Shown piece after piece: positions 24,890-36,886 of a DNA stretch of 64,000 nucleotides (position 1 is its first letter; the number at the start of each line of letters is the position of its first letter). A program made the position numbers and the translations under genes. The DNA lies in the NCBI GenBank assembly GCA_016234445.1, contig JACRBT010000016.1, positions 111,025 through 175,024 of the forward strand. Reading direction: 5' to 3'. This DNA comes from Chloroflexota bacterium. GTDB lineage: Bacteria; Chloroflexota; Dehalococcoidia; Tepidiformales; Tepidiformaceae. The notes beneath the pieces were generated by a model. That model saw only the letters and a list, made by a program, of their open reading frames with translations, was not told the DNA's origin and searched no databases.

Positions 24890-25933
24890 GTGGACCCTGT
24901 AGCGGCGCTCAAGCGGATCGCCTTCTTGCTCGAACGGGCGGGCGAACCGACCTACCGGGTGCAGGCGTTCCGGCGGGCAGCGGCGGCACTGGAGGCGCTC
25001 GGCGCGGCGGAGGTCCAGGCGCTGGCGGCCCGGGGCGCGCTCCGGCAGGTGCCGGGGATCGGCGAGAAGACGGCGGCGGTGGTAGCGGAAGCCCTTGCCG
25101 GCCGGACGCCCGCGTACCTGGCGCGGCTCGAAGCGGAGGTGGCTGCCCCTGCCAGCTTCGGCGAAGGCCTGGACGCCGCCGCTAGCGCCCTGCGCGCGGC
25201 CCTCCGGGGCGACTGTCACGTCCATTCCGACTGGTCGGACGGCGGCAGTTCGATCCGCGACATGGCGGAAGCGGCGCGTGACCTTGGGCACGGCTACATG
25301 GTCCTGACCGACCATTCGCCACGGCTGAAGGTGGCCCGCGGACTCAGCGCAGCCCGGCTCCGCGAGCAACTCGAGGTTGTGGCGCAGCTCAACCGCGTCC
25401 TCGCGCCCTTCCGCATCCTGACCGGCATCGAAGTCGACATCCTCGACGACGGCAGCCTCGACCAGGAGGACGGGCTCCTGGGGCAGCTTGATGTCGTCGT
25501 CGCGAGCGTGCACAGCAAGCTCCGGATGGAGCGCCCGGAGATGACCCGGAGGCTGGTCGCGGCGGTCGCGAACCCGCACATGGACATCCTCGGGCACGTC
25601 ACGGGGCGGATGAGGACGGAGGGCAAGGACCGGCCGGAGTCGGAGTTCGACCCGGAGATGGTCTTCGCGGCGTGCGCGATGTTCGACAAGGCGGTGGAGA
25701 TCAATTCGCGGCCGGAGCGGCTGGACCCGCCGCCGGCTGTGCTCGGGGTTGCGGTGGAGTCGGGTTGCCGGTTCGCGATCGACAGCGACGCGCACGCGCC
25801 CGGGCAACTGGCGTGGCTTGGGAACGGCTGCGCGATTGCGGCGGGGGCCGGGATCGCGGCGGAACGGCTGGTGAACACGCTCGACGCGGCGGCGTTGGCG
25901 AGGTGGGCAGGCGGGCACGAGCGGGGAGGGTGA
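24890..25933 (+). CDS. HhH-PHP protein (DNA polymerase X-like halves without polymerase core)
   Basis: 347 aa, GTG start with CGGAGCGGCC upstream. Residues about 1-75 match the N-terminal 8-kDa/helix-hairpin-helix part of family X polymerases (FLLERAGEPTYRVQAFRRAA, VPGIGEKTA). Residues about 105-345 form a PHP phosphoesterase domain (GDCHVHSDWSDG, LTDHSP, GIEVDIL, ASVHSKL, LGHVTGRM, IDSDAH). The nucleotidyltransferase palm that normally lies between them in PolX is missing. It is probably a Mn/Zn-dependent 3' phosphoesterase or exonuclease for DNA ends. It follows the aldolase gene by 19 nt. Confidence 0.8.
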   Translation: MDPVAALKRIAFLLERAGEPTYRVQAFRRAAAALEALGAAEVQALAARGALRQVPGIGEKTAAVVAEALAGRTPAYLARLEAEVAAPASFGEGLDAAASALRAALRGDCHVHSDWSDGGSSIRDMAEAARDLGHGYMVLTDHSPRLKVARGLSAARLREQLEVVAQLNRVLAPFRILTGIEVDILDDGSLDQEDGLLGQLDVVVASVHSKLRMERPEMTRRLVAAVANPHMDILGHVTGRMRTEGKDRPESEFDPEMVFAACAMFDKAVEINSRPERLDPPPAVLGVAVESGCRFAIDSDAHAPGQLAWLGNGCAIAAGAGIAAERLVNTLDAAALARWAGGHERGG

Positions 25934-25947
25934 CATGCTTCGACGTT

Positions 25948-25993
25948 GTCTTTACTATCGGGTAGGGCGGCGGACAGTGGTCTTTACTACGCT
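25948..25993 (+). promoter_or_regulatory. Direct-repeat operator and leaderless promoter of the LuxR-SH3 gene
   Basis: The 10-nt repeat GTCTTTACTA occurs at 25948-25957 and 25980-25989, 32 nt apart (three helical turns). The second copy overlaps the -10 TACGCT (25988-25993), which is 6 nt from the ATG. Suggests a dimeric regulator acting here, possibly the gene's own product. Confidence 0.5.
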
Positions 25994-25999
25994 CGGTGC

Positions 26000-27580
26000 A
26001 TGGCAGTGACACAACTCCGGCCCCGGCCCCATCTCTACGACCCCGGCTGGACGCCGCGGCAGCGGCAGGTGCTCGATTTGCTCGCGCGGGGGCGGACCAA
26101 CCCCCAGATCGGCGAAGCCCTGGGCATCAGCCTCGACGGTGCGAAGTGGCACGTTTCCGAGGTGATCACGAAGCTGGGCGTCGACTCGCGGGAGGAGGCA
26201 GCGGAGTACTGGCGCCAGTACAACGGTCTCCCGGCGCGGCTCCATCGCGTCTTCGCCGGTGTCGCTTCGATGGCGGGCCTCAAGTGGGCGGCGACCGCGG
26301 TGGGCGTCGTTGTGCTGGCGGCGGCTATCGCGGTAGGGGCGGCGATCTTCGCGAACCTCCGGGACGGTGAAGGCGACAACGAGGCCGCTGCGCCCGGCGA
26401 TGTCGACACCACGGCGCCGACGCCGGGCGCGGGCGGTACCACGACTCCGTCGCCGGGTGGACAGGGCGGCGCCCTCAGCCTGGGCGGCAGCGCGACCCTC
26501 CCGGCGAACCTCGCGTTCTACTACTTCAGCGCGCCGCCCCAGAGCGACGCCGGCTACGACGGCCGCATCATCCGGGCCTACCGCGACGCCGCGGGCACGC
26601 TGCACAAGGACGACGTCTTCGCCTTCTTCAGCGCGCGCGGGGAGAAGCCCCACGACTACGCCTTCGACAGCCGCATGGGCGAAATCGTTGCCGCTGTCTG
26701 CCAACAGCCGCCGGCCTGCACGCAGGTCGGCCCCGCCCTGGCATCCGCGCGGGCGACCGTCTACCACAGCCTCGACGGCGGCGTGACCTGGGCCGAATAC
26801 GGCGAGGTCACGGGCGCGGGCAGCTTCATCGCGGTATTCCCGGGCGGGGCGCTCAGGGCGACACCCGTCCAGGAAGCCAGTGGCGGCCAGTCGGTCCGCT
26901 ACTCGCTCTTCCCCTCCGGCGTGGAAGTGTTACCGCCGGCCGGCGACTACAGCCTCTACCCATACAACGTGCCCGGCCTTGGCCTGACCTGGACGAACGC
27001 GAAGGGCGTGGTCTACGACGCCATGGGCCAGGAGGTCCTTCGCCTGCAGCTGGACACCAGCGCGGTCACGGCCCCGAAGCTGCTCGGCTTCAGCAACGGC
27101 GAGCTGACGGCGAGCTGGAGGCGCCAGAGCGAGCTCATCATCGGCACCTTCGCGAGCGACGGGACGCTGAAGACGAGCTACACCTGGGCCGCCAACCAGG
27201 ACCTCCAGCCCGTCCGGCTCGCCGGCGTGAACACAGTCGCCGGGAGCGTCCAGACCGAGAGCTCCAACAACGCGATGCACGGAGCGATCATCGACCTCGC
27301 CACGAACACGATCCGCCCGCTCCCGGACCTGGACGACCGGTCGAGCACCTTCACCGTCTCGACCGTCGCGGGGCCGTTCCTCCGCGTGACCAGCGCCGGC
27401 GACTGCCTGAACGTGCGCGAGCAGCCTTCGACCAGCGCCGCGGTCGTCGGCTGCTACGCGGACAACGTCGTCTTCAAGGATGGGGGCGAGTCGAAGCAGG
27501 CGGACGGCAAGACCTGGCTGGCGGTGGAGACGCCCACCGGGAAGCCGGGATGGGCAGTGGCCGACTACCTCAGCCGGTGA
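26000..27580 (+). CDS. Transmembrane one-component regulator: LuxR HTH - TM - extracytoplasmic domain with SH3b
   Basis: 526 aa from the ATG at 26000, supported by a -10 exactly 6 nt upstream. Residues about 12-70 are a LuxR/GerE helix-turn-helix (WTPRQRQVLDLLARGRTNPQIGEALGISLDGAKWHVSEVITKLGV split across the domain). A transmembrane helix lies near 97-117. A Thr/Pro/Gly linker and a beta-rich extracytoplasmic region follow. Residues about 460-526 form an SH3b domain with GDCLNVREQPS and a second Cys. The design resembles sensors that bind DNA on the inside and wall ligands outside. The SH3b motif recurs in the protein encoded at 4922. Confidence 0.75.
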   Translation: MAVTQLRPRPHLYDPGWTPRQRQVLDLLARGRTNPQIGEALGISLDGAKWHVSEVITKLGVDSREEAAEYWRQYNGLPARLHRVFAGVASMAGLKWAATAVGVVVLAAAIAVGAAIFANLRDGEGDNEAAAPGDVDTTAPTPGAGGTTTPSPGGQGGALSLGGSATLPANLAFYYFSAPPQSDAGYDGRIIRAYRDAAGTLHKDDVFAFFSARGEKPHDYAFDSRMGEIVAAVCQQPPACTQVGPALASARATVYHSLDGGVTWAEYGEVTGAGSFIAVFPGGALRATPVQEASGGQSVRYSLFPSGVEVLPPAGDYSLYPYNVPGLGLTWTNAKGVVYDAMGQEVLRLQLDTSAVTAPKLLGFSNGELTASWRRQSELIIGTFASDGTLKTSYTWAANQDLQPVRLAGVNTVAGSVQTESSNNAMHGAIIDLATNTIRPLPDLDDRSSTFTVSTVAGPFLRVTSAGDCLNVREQPSTSAAVVGCYADNVVFKDGGESKQADGKTWLAVETPTGKPGWAVADYLSR

Positions 27581-27589
27581 CCAAACCCA

Positions 27590-28516
27590 TCAGAAGACGG
27601 CGATCGGGTTGACGGGGCTGCCGGTGCCGCCGCGGACGTGGAGGGGGTTCACCGTGAGGAGGAACTCCCAGCGGCCCTCTTCGGCGCAGGCTTCCGCCAG
27701 CGGTTCGAGGCGCGCGTTGTCGAGCAGCGGCAGGCCCATGTAGACGATGGCGATGACGTGGACAGGACCGCCCGGCCGCGGGGGCTCTTCGAACATCCGG
27801 TACCCCGAGGGGCGGGCGTCCAGCTGGTCCCAGCCGAGGAGGGCCGCGTCGTGCTTCTTCAGCACCGGGCAAACGTCGGCGTGGAGCCCGGGCTGCGGGC
27901 GCTGGCCGGGGACGTTCTCGGGGTGGGCCGCGTAGAACGCCTGTCGGCCACTGTGGACGATGACGGCGTCGCCCGGGCGGAGCTCCACGCCCTGGGCCAC
28001 GGCGGCGGCTTCGAGCTCCCAGCCGCGGACGGGCTCTTCGATCGTCACAAACGGGACGCCCCGGAAGCGGGGGATGTCGATGAGGACGCCGCGGGTGGTG
28101 ATCCCGTTCGACCAGGCGTCGACGGCGCCGAACTTCGCGCCGAGGCTGGTGACGTCGGTGGCGGGCTGGCCGTTCCAGCCCTTGCCCTCCCAGAAGATGT
28201 GGCAGAGGGCGTCGACGTGGGTCGTCGCATAGCCGTGGAAGAGGAGGCCGATGTAGTCGACCGAGGCGTCGGCCCAGGAACGGACGTAGTGCTGGGCCGG
28301 GTTCCAGTTGCCGGGGCCGCCGGTGGTGTTCAGGGGATGCGCCAGCGAGACGGCGCGTCCGGATTTCACCAGGGAGGCCGCATGGCGGCGGACCGCGGGC
28401 GTGATCAGGTTGACGGTGCCGGCGTTGTCGCTGGGGCCCCAGCGGCCCCAATTGCTGCAGGAATCGAGGTAGGAACGGACTTCGTCTTCGCTCGGGAGCG
28501 GGGGAGGGGTGGCCAT
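27590..28516 (-). CDS. Cyclase-family (kynurenine formamidase-like) metal hydrolase
   Basis: 308 aa. The cyclase-family metal motif HxxxTHxD appears as FHGYATTHVDALCH (about residues 95-108). The phrases RWGPSDNAGTVNLITP, GVLIDIPRF and ELRPGDAVIVHSGR are typical of the family. Enzymes of this fold hydrolyse formylkynurenine, isatin or cyclic amides/esters. Ribosome binding site CGGAGG lies 7 nt upstream, and TACGAT about 27 nt upstream is a likely -10. Substrate unknown. Confidence 0.85.
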   Translation of the reverse strand: MATPPPLPSEDEVRSYLDSCSNWGRWGPSDNAGTVNLITPAVRRHAASLVKSGRAVSLAHPLNTTGGPGNWNPAQHYVRSWADASVDYIGLLFHGYATTHVDALCHIFWEGKGWNGQPATDVTSLGAKFGAVDAWSNGITTRGVLIDIPRFRGVPFVTIEEPVRGWELEAAAVAQGVELRPGDAVIVHSGRQAFYAAHPENVPGQRPQPGLHADVCPVLKKHDAALLGWDQLDARPSGYRMFEEPPRPGGPVHVIAIVYMGLPLLDNARLEPLAEACAEEGRWEFLLTVNPLHVRGGTGSPVNPIAVF

Positions 28517-28573
28517 GATGCGCCTCCGGGAAAGGGTGGGCGCATCGTAGCGGTCTCCGGGGACGAAGTCTCG

Positions 28574-29839
28574 CTAACCGCCCCCGGCGACGCCTTCGGT
28601 GTGTGGAGTGCCCGGCGGAGGGCTCACCGCGCGTGCCCCGGAGGCCCGCCGGTAGAGCTCGATCGCGATGATGGCGACGACGCAGAACGCGCCCTGGAGC
28701 ACGAGCATCTCCTGGATGCCGACGTGGTCGGCCATGATCCCGATGGGGAGGGCGGCGAGCCCGAAGAGGCTCCAGCTCATCATGTTCATCGACTGGACGC
28801 GGCCGTGGTACTCATGGTCGGTGAGGGTCATGACGAGCGAGTTGTTGAGCGACTGGAAGGCGCTGGCGAGGGCGCCGACGAAGAACATCGCGACGAGGCC
28901 GACGGCGAAGGTGGAGGACGCTCCCAGGCCGATGAGGGCGAACCCGAACACGATCCCCGCGAGGGGCTGATAGAGGAACGATCGCTTCTGGCTGGCCCCG
29001 GCCACGATCACGGTGGCGATCACGGCGCCGACCGCGCCGACCGACGAGAGGGTCCCGAGGCCGCCTGCGCCGACACCGTAGACGTCCTTCGCGATCGAGG
29101 GGAGGAACGACTGGTAGGGGAAGCCGACCATGACCACGGCGAACGAGGCGAGGATGAGCAGCCCGACGTTGGGGCGGGCGTAGACGTACCTGAGGCCGTC
29201 CGTGAGGTCGGCAAGCGGCGAGCGGGGGGTGTCACGCTTCTTCGGGTTCCCCGGCGGCAGCCAGAGCATGAAGATGGTGGCGACGATGAAACCGAGGGTC
29301 GTGATCAGGTAGACGCCGCCGGTGCCGATCGCCGAGACGGCGATGAACATGCCGGCGAGGGAGGGCCCGATGACGCGGGTGCTGTTCATCGAAAGCTGCT
29401 GGAGGACGACGGCGTTGCCGAGGCGGTCCTTGTCGATGAGGTCGCTGATGAAGGCCTGGCGGGCGGGGCCGATGAAGGAGAAGCCGACACCCTGGACCAC
29501 GCCGGCGACGATGAGCATCCAGTAGGCGATGTTGTCTGTGTAGATCATCGCTGCCACCCAAACCGAGTTCGAGGCGATGATCAGCTGGCAGACCATGAGG
29601 ACGCGGCGCTTTGGGAGGCGGTCGGCGATGACCCCGCCCCAGAGCGAAAGGAGGAGCTGGGGGACGCCGAAGGCGAGCATGACGCCGCCGAGCGCGGAGT
29701 TCTTGTGAGTGAGGTCGAAGGCGAGGTATCCCCGGGCGATGACCTGCATCTGCATTCCGAGGAACGAAAAGATGTTCCCGAACCAGAGGAGCCGGAAGCG
29801 TGGGTCTTCGAGCGAGACGAAGGTCCGGGGCAGGGCCAC
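28574..29839 (-). CDS. MFS transporter (enterobactin-exporter-like group)
   Basis: 421 aa with about 12 hydrophobic segments and a GTG start. The first loop has RFRLLWFGNIFSFLGMQMQ and the conserved DxxPKRR-type loop ADRLPKRRVLM between helices 2 and 3. These mark the MFS_3/EntS-like subfamily of drug or siderophore exporters. It lies just upstream of the cyclase gene on the same strand (57-nt gap). Substrate unknown. Confidence 0.85.
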   Translation of the reverse strand: MALPRTFVSLEDPRFRLLWFGNIFSFLGMQMQVIARGYLAFDLTHKNSALGGVMLAFGVPQLLLSLWGGVIADRLPKRRVLMVCQLIIASNSVWVAAMIYTDNIAYWMLIVAGVVQGVGFSFIGPARQAFISDLIDKDRLGNAVVLQQLSMNSTRVIGPSLAGMFIAVSAIGTGGVYLITTLGFIVATIFMLWLPPGNPKKRDTPRSPLADLTDGLRYVYARPNVGLLILASFAVVMVGFPYQSFLPSIAKDVYGVGAGGLGTLSSVGAVGAVIATVIVAGASQKRSFLYQPLAGIVFGFALIGLGASSTFAVGLVAMFFVGALASAFQSLNNSLVMTLTDHEYHGRVQSMNMMSWSLFGLAALPIGIMADHVGIQEMLVLQGAFCVVAIIAIELYRRASGARAVSPPPGTPHTEGVAGGG

Positions 29840-29921
29840 GCGCGTACTCTCACTCTCACGTTAAGGTTGCGGCCTGTCCAGACTACCACGGCAGCGGCCA
29901 CCCGCGCGACCGGACGGCGGT

Positions 29922-30407
29922 TCAGGCGCCGGTGATGTCGCGGAGGTGGCCGAGGACGTGGCCGACGGCGACTGTGCGCAGGACTTCGGCGACGGTGCCG
30001 GTCACGCCCCCGGCGGAGCGGATGGGGGTGGCCAGCCGCGCCTCGTCTGCCCCCTGGACCGCGCCCACGAGCGCCGCCCGGTTGCGCGCGAACTCGGCGA
30101 GCAAGTCCGCGATGGAGGCTTCCGCGCGCTTCTCCACCTGGCGGGCGTTGTAGGCGTCGATCCCGCCTTGAGCCGTGCGGGTCGGCGGGTCCCCTGCGCT
30201 CGGGGCTGGCGTGGCGGCGATTTCCAACAGGCGCGGGTAGCTCCATTCGATCGCGGCGACGTGGGCGAGCACCTGGCGGGCGGTCCAGCCGTTCTCATAG
30301 CAGCCGCGGTCGAAGTTGGCAGTGGGAAGGGCGCGAAGCTGCTGGAGGACGGCGTCACCGCTGGAGCGGAGATCGGCCAGCAGGGCGTCTCTGGTTGGCG
30401 TGGACAT
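29922..30407 (-). CDS. DinB-like (maleylpyruvate isomerase-type) four-helix protein
   Basis: 161 aa from the ATG at 30407 with GGGAGA upstream; a long upstream frame overlaps the next gene and is not used. The phrase GWTARQVLAHVAAIEWSY and the terminal VGHVLGHLRDI supply the His ligands of the DinB/YfiT metal-binding bundle. Members act as thiol-dependent transferases or have unknown roles. Separated from the thioesterase gene by 38 nt on the same strand. Confidence 0.7.
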   Translation of the reverse strand: MSTPTRDALLADLRSSGDAVLQQLRALPTANFDRGCYENGWTARQVLAHVAAIEWSYPRLLEIAATPAPSAGDPPTRTAQGGIDAYNARQVEKRAEASIADLLAEFARNRAALVGAVQGADEARLATPIRSAGGVTGTVAEVLRTVAVGHVLGHLRDITGA

Positions 30408-30445
30408 TGCGCGTCTCCCGTGTGTTGTCTCCCGGCGAAGGAAGT

Positions 30446-31246
30446 CTAGGCGCCACCGCGCTGGTTCGCGAGGAGCGCCTGGACAGCGCGGGCGACCGGC
30501 CCCTGCTCGTCGTGGATGGTGGTTTCGATGATACCGATGCCGTAGGGCTCGGCGCCGCTGTGGGCGGCCAGGCAAATCCATTCGCCCACCGCCGGGCGAT
30601 GGACGTAGAGGGTGATGTCGGTGTTGATGAAGCCCATCCGGTCGCTGTCGGTGCGGATGTGGCTGATGCCGTTGGCGAAGTCGGAGGTGGCGGCAACGCG
30701 GACCAGGGGCGAGATCTCTTCGCCTTCGACGAAATCGCAGGGGATGCGCACCCACGCAGTCGAGCCGCCGCCCCCGGAACCGCCAGCGACGTGGCGCACT
30801 TCGACGGTCGAATGGAAGCCCGGGAACCGCGGGACGGAGTCGGCCCCGAGCCCTGTGCGCGAGGCGATGCCCGCGGGTCCAGGGGGTGGGCTGCCGCCGA
30901 GCCGGGCGGAATCGGGCAGGCCCACTTGCGCCGGCTGGAGGAGCAGCCCCGTGGCGCGGCTGACGGCGGTGTCCCCGGCGAAGAGGGCGGCGTCGCAGAC
31001 GTGGATGCGGCGGCCGCTGCGGACGGTGTCGACGCGCACCCGGAGCGGCTCCTGGGGCACCGGCCGGAAAAGGTCGATGGTGAGGCGGACCACCATCATC
31101 CCGGGGGAGGGGCGGGCGTTTTCGATCGCGCGGGCGAGGAGGCCGGCTGCGGGCCCGCCGTGGAGGAGGCCGGCGCCCCAGGGGCTGCAGGCGCGTTCGG
31201 TGGGCACGAAGGCGTCCCCGTCGCGGGTGAAGATGGCATCGGGCAC
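30446..31246 (-). CDS. TesB-like acyl-CoA thioesterase
   Basis: 266 aa, GTG start with CGGAGCAACAA ribosome binding site. Double hotdog arrangement: N-terminal half with LLHGGPAAGLLARAIE and VVRLTIDLFRPVP, C-terminal half with FINTDITLYVHRPAVGEWICL. This is the thioesterase-like/TesB_N-C pattern. Probably hydrolyses acyl-CoA; chain length unknown. It may be co-transcribed with the DinB-like gene. Confidence 0.8.
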   Translation of the reverse strand: MPDAIFTRDGDAFVPTERACSPWGAGLLHGGPAAGLLARAIENARPSPGMMVVRLTIDLFRPVPQEPLRVRVDTVRSGRRIHVCDAALFAGDTAVSRATGLLLQPAQVGLPDSARLGGSPPPGPAGIASRTGLGADSVPRFPGFHSTVEVRHVAGGSGGGGSTAWVRIPCDFVEGEEISPLVRVAATSDFANGISHIRTDSDRMGFINTDITLYVHRPAVGEWICLAAHSGAEPYGIGIIETTIHDEQGPVARAVQALLANQRGGA

Positions 31247-31332
31247 TTGTTGCTCCGTCGTTGGTGGTGGGCGGTGGGTGTAGCGCGAATGTAGACGACC
31301 GGGGAGCGTGGCGCATCGGGGCCCCTCACCCC

Positions 31333-31367
31333 GGCCCTCTCCCCCTTTCGGGGGCGAGGGAGAGGCC
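31333..31367. repeat. GC-rich imperfect hairpin (REP-like) after ligA
   Basis: GGCCCTCTCCC pairs with GGGAGAGGCC around a C-rich/G-rich inner stem, preceded by CCTCACCCC. Such CCCTCACCCC...CCCTCTCCC palindromes are a widespread intergenic repeat type. It lies 14 nt beyond the ligA stop and may act as its terminator. Confidence 0.45.
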
Positions 31368-31380
31368 GCCGTCGACGGCG

Positions 31381-34903
<3,523 letters not shown>

Positions 34904-34910
<7 letters not shown>

Positions 34911-35695
34911 CGCGACGGATCATCCCCTGCTTCGACGTCGACCGCGGGCGGGTGGTGAAAGGCGTCTCGTTCGTCGAACTGCGCGACGCCGGCGACCCGG
35001 TGGAGCTGGCCCGCCTCTATGACCGCGAGGGCGCCGACGAACTCGTCTTTCTCGACATCACCGCCTCCTCCGACGACCGGGCGACCGTCTACGACATGGT
35101 GGCGGCGACGGCGGACCAGGTGTTCATCCCGTTCACGGTTGGCGGCGGGATTCGGAGCGCGACGGACATGAAGGTAATGCTCGAACTGGGGGCGGACAAG
35201 GTGAGCATCAACACGTCGGCGGTCCAGAACCCCGACCTCATCAACGAAGGCGCCTACCGTTTCGGGAGCCAGTGCATCGTCGTTGCCGTCGACGCCCGGG
35301 CGGTGCCGGGCAAGCCCGGGCAGTGGGAGGTGTTCGTCCACGGCGGGCGCACGCCGACCGGGCTGGACGCAGTCGCGTGGTCGAAGGACGCGGTCGCGCG
35401 CGGGGCCGGCGAGTTGCTGGTGACGAGCATGGACACCGACGGCCACCTGAAGGGCTACGACATCGCGATGCTGCGGGCGATCAGCGAGGCCGTGACGGTG
35501 CCCGTCGTGGCTTCCGGTGGCGCTGGCGGGCCGCAGCACATGGTCGAGGCGCTGACCGAGGGGAAGGCGGACGCTGTGCTGGCGGCGAGCATCTTCCACT
35601 TCGGCACCTACAGCATCCGCGAAGTGAAGGACCACCTGGCGGCGGCGGGGCTGCCCGTCCGGCCGGTGCGGGCGCAGGCGGAGGGCCACGCGTAG
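34904..35695 (+). CDS. hisF: Imidazole glycerol phosphate synthase, cyclase subunit
   Basis: 263 aa TIM barrel with catalytic Asp residues in [16 protein letters not shown] and [11 protein letters not shown], and phosphate-binding VGGGIRS and [11 protein letters not shown]. Partners HisH to make IGP and AICAR. Overlaps hisA by 7 nt. The next gene is 108 nt away with a hairpin between. Confidence 0.95.
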
Positions 35696-35756
35696 CCGGG
35701 CCGCACGCGCGTGTGTGCGTGACCCGGCGACCCCCATCCGTGAGATTCGAACACCC

Positions 35757-35787
35757 ACGCCGGTCCGGGAAAGAACCGGTCCGGCGT
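35757..35787 (+). other. Hairpin between hisF and hisI
   Basis: ACGCCGG-T-CCGG pairs with CCGG-T-CCGGCGT around GAAAGAA; an 11-bp stem with one T-T mismatch. It ends 8 nt before the hisI ribosome binding site and has no T tract. Could stabilise or gate the downstream mRNA. Confidence 0.45.
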
Positions 35788-35803
35788 CACCCTGGAGGAT
35801 GAG

Positions 35804-36148
35804 TTGTCAGAAGAAACGATCATGAGCTTCGACGAAAAGGGGCTGATCCCGGCGGTCGTGCAGGACGCGGACACGGGCGAGGTGCTCGTGCTCGCCTGGA
35901 TGAACCGCGAGTCGATCGCCCACACCTACAAGACGGGCCACGTGACCTTCTGGAGCCGCTCCCGGGACGAGCTCTGGGAGAAGGGGGCGACGAGTGGCAA
36001 CGTCCTCAAGTTCGTGAGCCTCTGGAAGAACTGCGAGGCGAACTCGTTCCTGGTGCGGGCGCGGCCGGTGGGGCCGACCTGCCACACGGGCAACCAGTCG
36101 TGCTACTACCGCGAGTTCGACCCGGCGGCGGACCTGCCGGGGGAGTGA
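35804..36148 (+). CDS. hisI: Phosphoribosyl-AMP cyclohydrolase
   Basis: 114 aa, TTG start 5 nt after GGAGG; an ATG at 35822 is the alternative. HisI signature: MNRESIAHTYKTGHVTFWSRSRDELWEKGATSGN and the zinc cysteines in GPTCHTGNQSCYY plus WKNCE. The Mg-binding DCDxD motif known in the archaeal enzyme reads NCEAN here. Catalyses the third step of histidine synthesis. The stop overlaps the GTG of the next gene. Confidence 0.92.
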   Translation: MSEETIMSFDEKGLIPAVVQDADTGEVLVLAWMNRESIAHTYKTGHVTFWSRSRDELWEKGATSGNVLKFVSLWKNCEANSFLVRARPVGPTCHTGNQSCYYREFDPAADLPGE

Positions 36149-36885
36149 ACCCGTTGGCGAAGCCCGACTACACGTCGTTCGCGTTTCCGGCGCCGCCGGG
36201 GGGGCGGCCGTACGTCGTCATCAACATGGTGATGTCGGTCGACGGGAAGACGGTGATCGAGGAGACAGAGGCGGGGATCGGGTCGGCGGTGGACCAGCGG
36301 CTGATGCGCGAGCTGCGGGTGAACGCGGACGTCGTGCTCGCGGGCGCGGGGACGCTGCGGGCGAGCGGGGCGTCGTCGCGGCTGGGAGACCCGGCACTGG
36401 AGGCGATCCGCACGGGCGCGGGGAAGCCGCCTTCGCCGGTGGCCGCGGTTGTCTCGCGCATGGGCGACCTCCCCCTGGAGCGGATCTTCTTCACGGCGCG
36501 TGACTTCGATGCCGTCGTCTACCTGTCGGCGGGGTGCCCGGAGGAGCGCGCGGCGGCGGTCGTCGCCACGGGGCGGCCGGTGGTGCGACTCCCGGCGGGG
36601 GCGGAGTTGCCGGCGATGCTGCGCCACATGCGGGACGAGCTCGGGGCCTCGGTCGTGCTGGTCGAGGGCGGACCCGAGATCAACGCGGGGCTCTTCGCGA
36701 TCGACGCGGTCGACGAACTCTTCCTGACGCTCGGGCCGGTGGTGGTCGGCGGGCGGGCGACGCTCAGCGGTGTCGGCGGCGACCTGGCGTTCACGCGCGA
36801 AACCGCGCCGCGGCTGGACCTCCTCCACGCCATCCCGAACCCGGGGACGGGCGAGGTCTACCTGCGCTACCGGGTCAGGCGATAG
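36145..36885 (+). CDS. RibD C-terminal/dihydrofolate reductase-fold reductase
   Basis: 246 aa, GTG start overlapping the hisI stop (GTGA), hence coupled. RibD_C motifs: NMVMSVDGKTV, NADVVLAGAGTLRA, and VVLVEGGPEINAGLF. It lacks the deaminase half of bifunctional RibD. NADPH-dependent reduction of the pyrimidine intermediate of riboflavin synthesis, or a related pterin-type reduction, is likely. Ends ...LRYRVRR-stop; those last codons recur at 37595. Confidence 0.8.
   Translation: MNPLAKPDYTSFAFPAPPGGRPYVVINMVMSVDGKTVIEETEAGIGSAVDQRLMRELRVNADVVLAGAGTLRASGASSRLGDPALEAIRTGAGKPPSPVAAVVSRMGDLPLERIFFTARDFDAVVYLSAGCPEERAAAVVATGRPVVRLPAGAELPAMLRHMRDELGASVVLVEGGPEINAGLFAIDAVDELFLTLGPVVVGGRATLSGVGGDLAFTRETAPRLDLLHAIPNPGTGEVYLRYRVRR
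36864..36881 (+). repeat. 3'-end direct repeat flanking vapBC-type module, copy 1
   Basis: GCGCTACCGGGTCAGGCG, the last codons (RYRVRR) of the RibD-like gene, identical to 37595-37612. Followed in both copies by a stop codon and GGGAG. Confidence 0.6.
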
Positions 36886-36886
36886 G

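Noticed and set aside
35741..35760. tRNA-like T-loop (ATTCGAAC) between hisF and hisI
   Set aside because: Stem bases around the loop mispair on both strands and no acceptor or anticodon arm can be built.
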